From Arenibacter nanhaiticus (GTDB lineage Bacteria > Bacteroidota > Bacteroidia > Flavobacteriales > Flavobacteriaceae): DNA of 64,000 nucleotides. The notes beneath the pieces were generated by a model. It did no database searches and had not been told where the DNA came from. It saw only the letters and a list, made by a program, of their open reading frames with translations. The number at the start of each line of letters is the position of its first letter. The first letter of the stretch is position 1. Location: the NCBI RefSeq assembly GCF_900141935.1, contig NZ_FQYX01000003.1:1-64000 (forward strand), written 5' to 3'. This document shows, piece by piece, positions 63,363-64,000 of the stretch. Made by a program: the position numbers and the translations under genes.

Positions 63363-64000
63363 ATGACTAAACTATTTTGGATTTTTTTATCTACAATATG
63401 TATGACGGCCTATGGCAATTTTCAGGATAATAAGTTTCTTGAAAATGATTTTTTCAAATTAACCCTTGATAACCAAGGAAATTTAACGGAATTATTAGAG
63501 AAAGAAACAGGTAAAAACCTATTAATGAAAGGTTATAATGCATCTCTATTAACGATTCAAAGTGATGGTGTTAATTATCCGATTACAAGCTGGGAACGGG
63601 CAGGAGAAATATTGAAATTGAAATTTAATAAAATAGGAGCTGAAATTAGTGTAAATATTAATAGTGAAAATAGCTATTTAACCTTTGAAATTGTAAAAGT
63701 TAAAAGTGTAAAATTTATTGAAAAAGTTATTTGGGGGCCCTATCATGTCTTGCCTTCAGAAAAAATAGGCCAATCAATTGGGATAGCATATGATGATAAT
63801 ACGGCTATCGGATTAATGGGATTAAATCTTAAGAGTCGTGGTGGATTTGAGATTGAAACGAGAGAAAGATTTGGAAATGCTGCCAAGAGAATAGATGGAG
63901 GTGCAAGCTTAACTGGTTTTGTCCGCGATAGATCCAGATTTCGAACTGTGGATAATTGGGAGCAAAAGTTAGGACAGTCAGTACCTGTTAAGGATAGCGA
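63363..64000 (+). CDS. Exported glycosidase-like protein, N-terminal part (runs off window)
   Basis: An open frame runs from ATG 63363 to the window edge without a stop (212 codons). It begins with a signal peptide (MTKLFWIFLSTICMTAYG, cleaved near 19). The rest is a beta-sandwich-like region (FKLTLDNQGNLTELLEKETGK; then EKVIWGPYHVLPSEKIGQS and GIAYDDNTAIGLMGLNLKS). WGPY followed by IGxxIG and AIG(L/I)xxLN is a pattern that I have seen in large uncharacterised Bacteroidota glycosidase-like proteins. The catalytic part would be beyond the window. It follows the second SusCD pair and a terminator, so it is a separate transcript. Confidence 0.7.
   Translation, partial: MTKLFWIFLSTICMTAYGNFQDNKFLENDFFKLTLDNQGNLTELLEKETGKNLLMKGYNASLLTIQSDGVNYPITSWERAGEILKLKFNKIGAEISVNINSENSYLTFEIVKVKSVKFIEKVIWGPYHVLPSEKIGQSIGIAYDDNTAIGLMGLNLKSRGGFEIETRERFGNAAKRIDGGASLTGFVRDRSRFRTVDNWEQKLGQSVPVKDS

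Noticed and set aside
1-64000. CRISPR array, rRNA operon or phage structural genes
   Set aside because: No regularly spaced repeats, rRNA segments or phage module were seen anywhere in the window.

Overview
The window is chromosomal DNA of a member of Bacteroidota, most likely a marine Flavobacteriaceae. The evidence is AT-rich DNA with TAnnTTTG-type -7 boxes, three SusC/SusD pairs, lipoproteins with acidic residues after the lipobox Cys, LytTR regulators, an ECF sigma/FecR pair and a DUF4374/PepSY siderophore locus. Genus-level placement is not possible from the sequence alone.

Layout. 0-4.6 kb: the end of an IS481-type insertion sequence has truncated a LytTR response regulator. Next to it are a single-domain receiver and a 1020-residue multi-PAS histidine kinase. 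4.6-15.3 kb: a probable structured RNA, then a minus-strand locus of sensor kinase, metzincin protease, SusC, SusD, terminator and LytTR regulator, which reads as a self-sensing peptide or protein uptake system. 15.5-21.5 kb: TetR plus ABC1 kinase, two small conserved proteins, tRNA-Pro(GGG) with an integrase stub behind it, and a ferredoxin-NADP reductase. 21.5-29.7 kb: an iron/xenosiderophore uptake locus like XusABC of Bacteroides thetaiotaomicron (DUF4374 lipoprotein, TonB receptor, PepSY protein, two small membrane proteins, DUF4198 protein) with a divergent AraC regulator. Its two minus-strand promoters share the same design: tandem 13-bp AraC-type half-sites 24 bp upstream of the -7 box and a Fur-like palindrome just downstream. 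29.9-31.1 kb: remnants (a small membrane protein and a broken amidase).

31.2-64 kb is a long accessory region that looks like a polysaccharide- or glycolipid-utilization locus with an unusual phosphoesterase content. It begins with ECF sigma, FecR and an STN-SusC/SusD pair. These are followed by a type I phosphodiesterase lipoprotein, a GH116 (GBA2-like) glycosidase, four tandem endonuclease/exonuclease/phosphatase (EEP) fold enzymes (one fused to a LamG domain, one internally deleted), a Tat-exported metallophosphoesterase, an NPCBM-domain glycosidase-like protein, a membrane-anchored Reg_prop/Y_Y_Y/AraC regulator, a second SusC/SusD pair, and the start of another glycosidase-like protein cut by the window end. 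GH116 with several phosphodiesterases suggests a phosphorylated glycan or a phospho/glyco-sphingolipid-type substrate; this is inference.

The accessory region is also decaying. It holds an alcohol dehydrogenase with frameshift and truncation, an IS4-type transposase remnant joined to a beta-propeller fragment, a leftover GH116 C-terminus, a frameshifted lipocalin-like lipoprotein and an EEP gene lacking its catalytic Glu. No CRISPR array or rRNA was seen.
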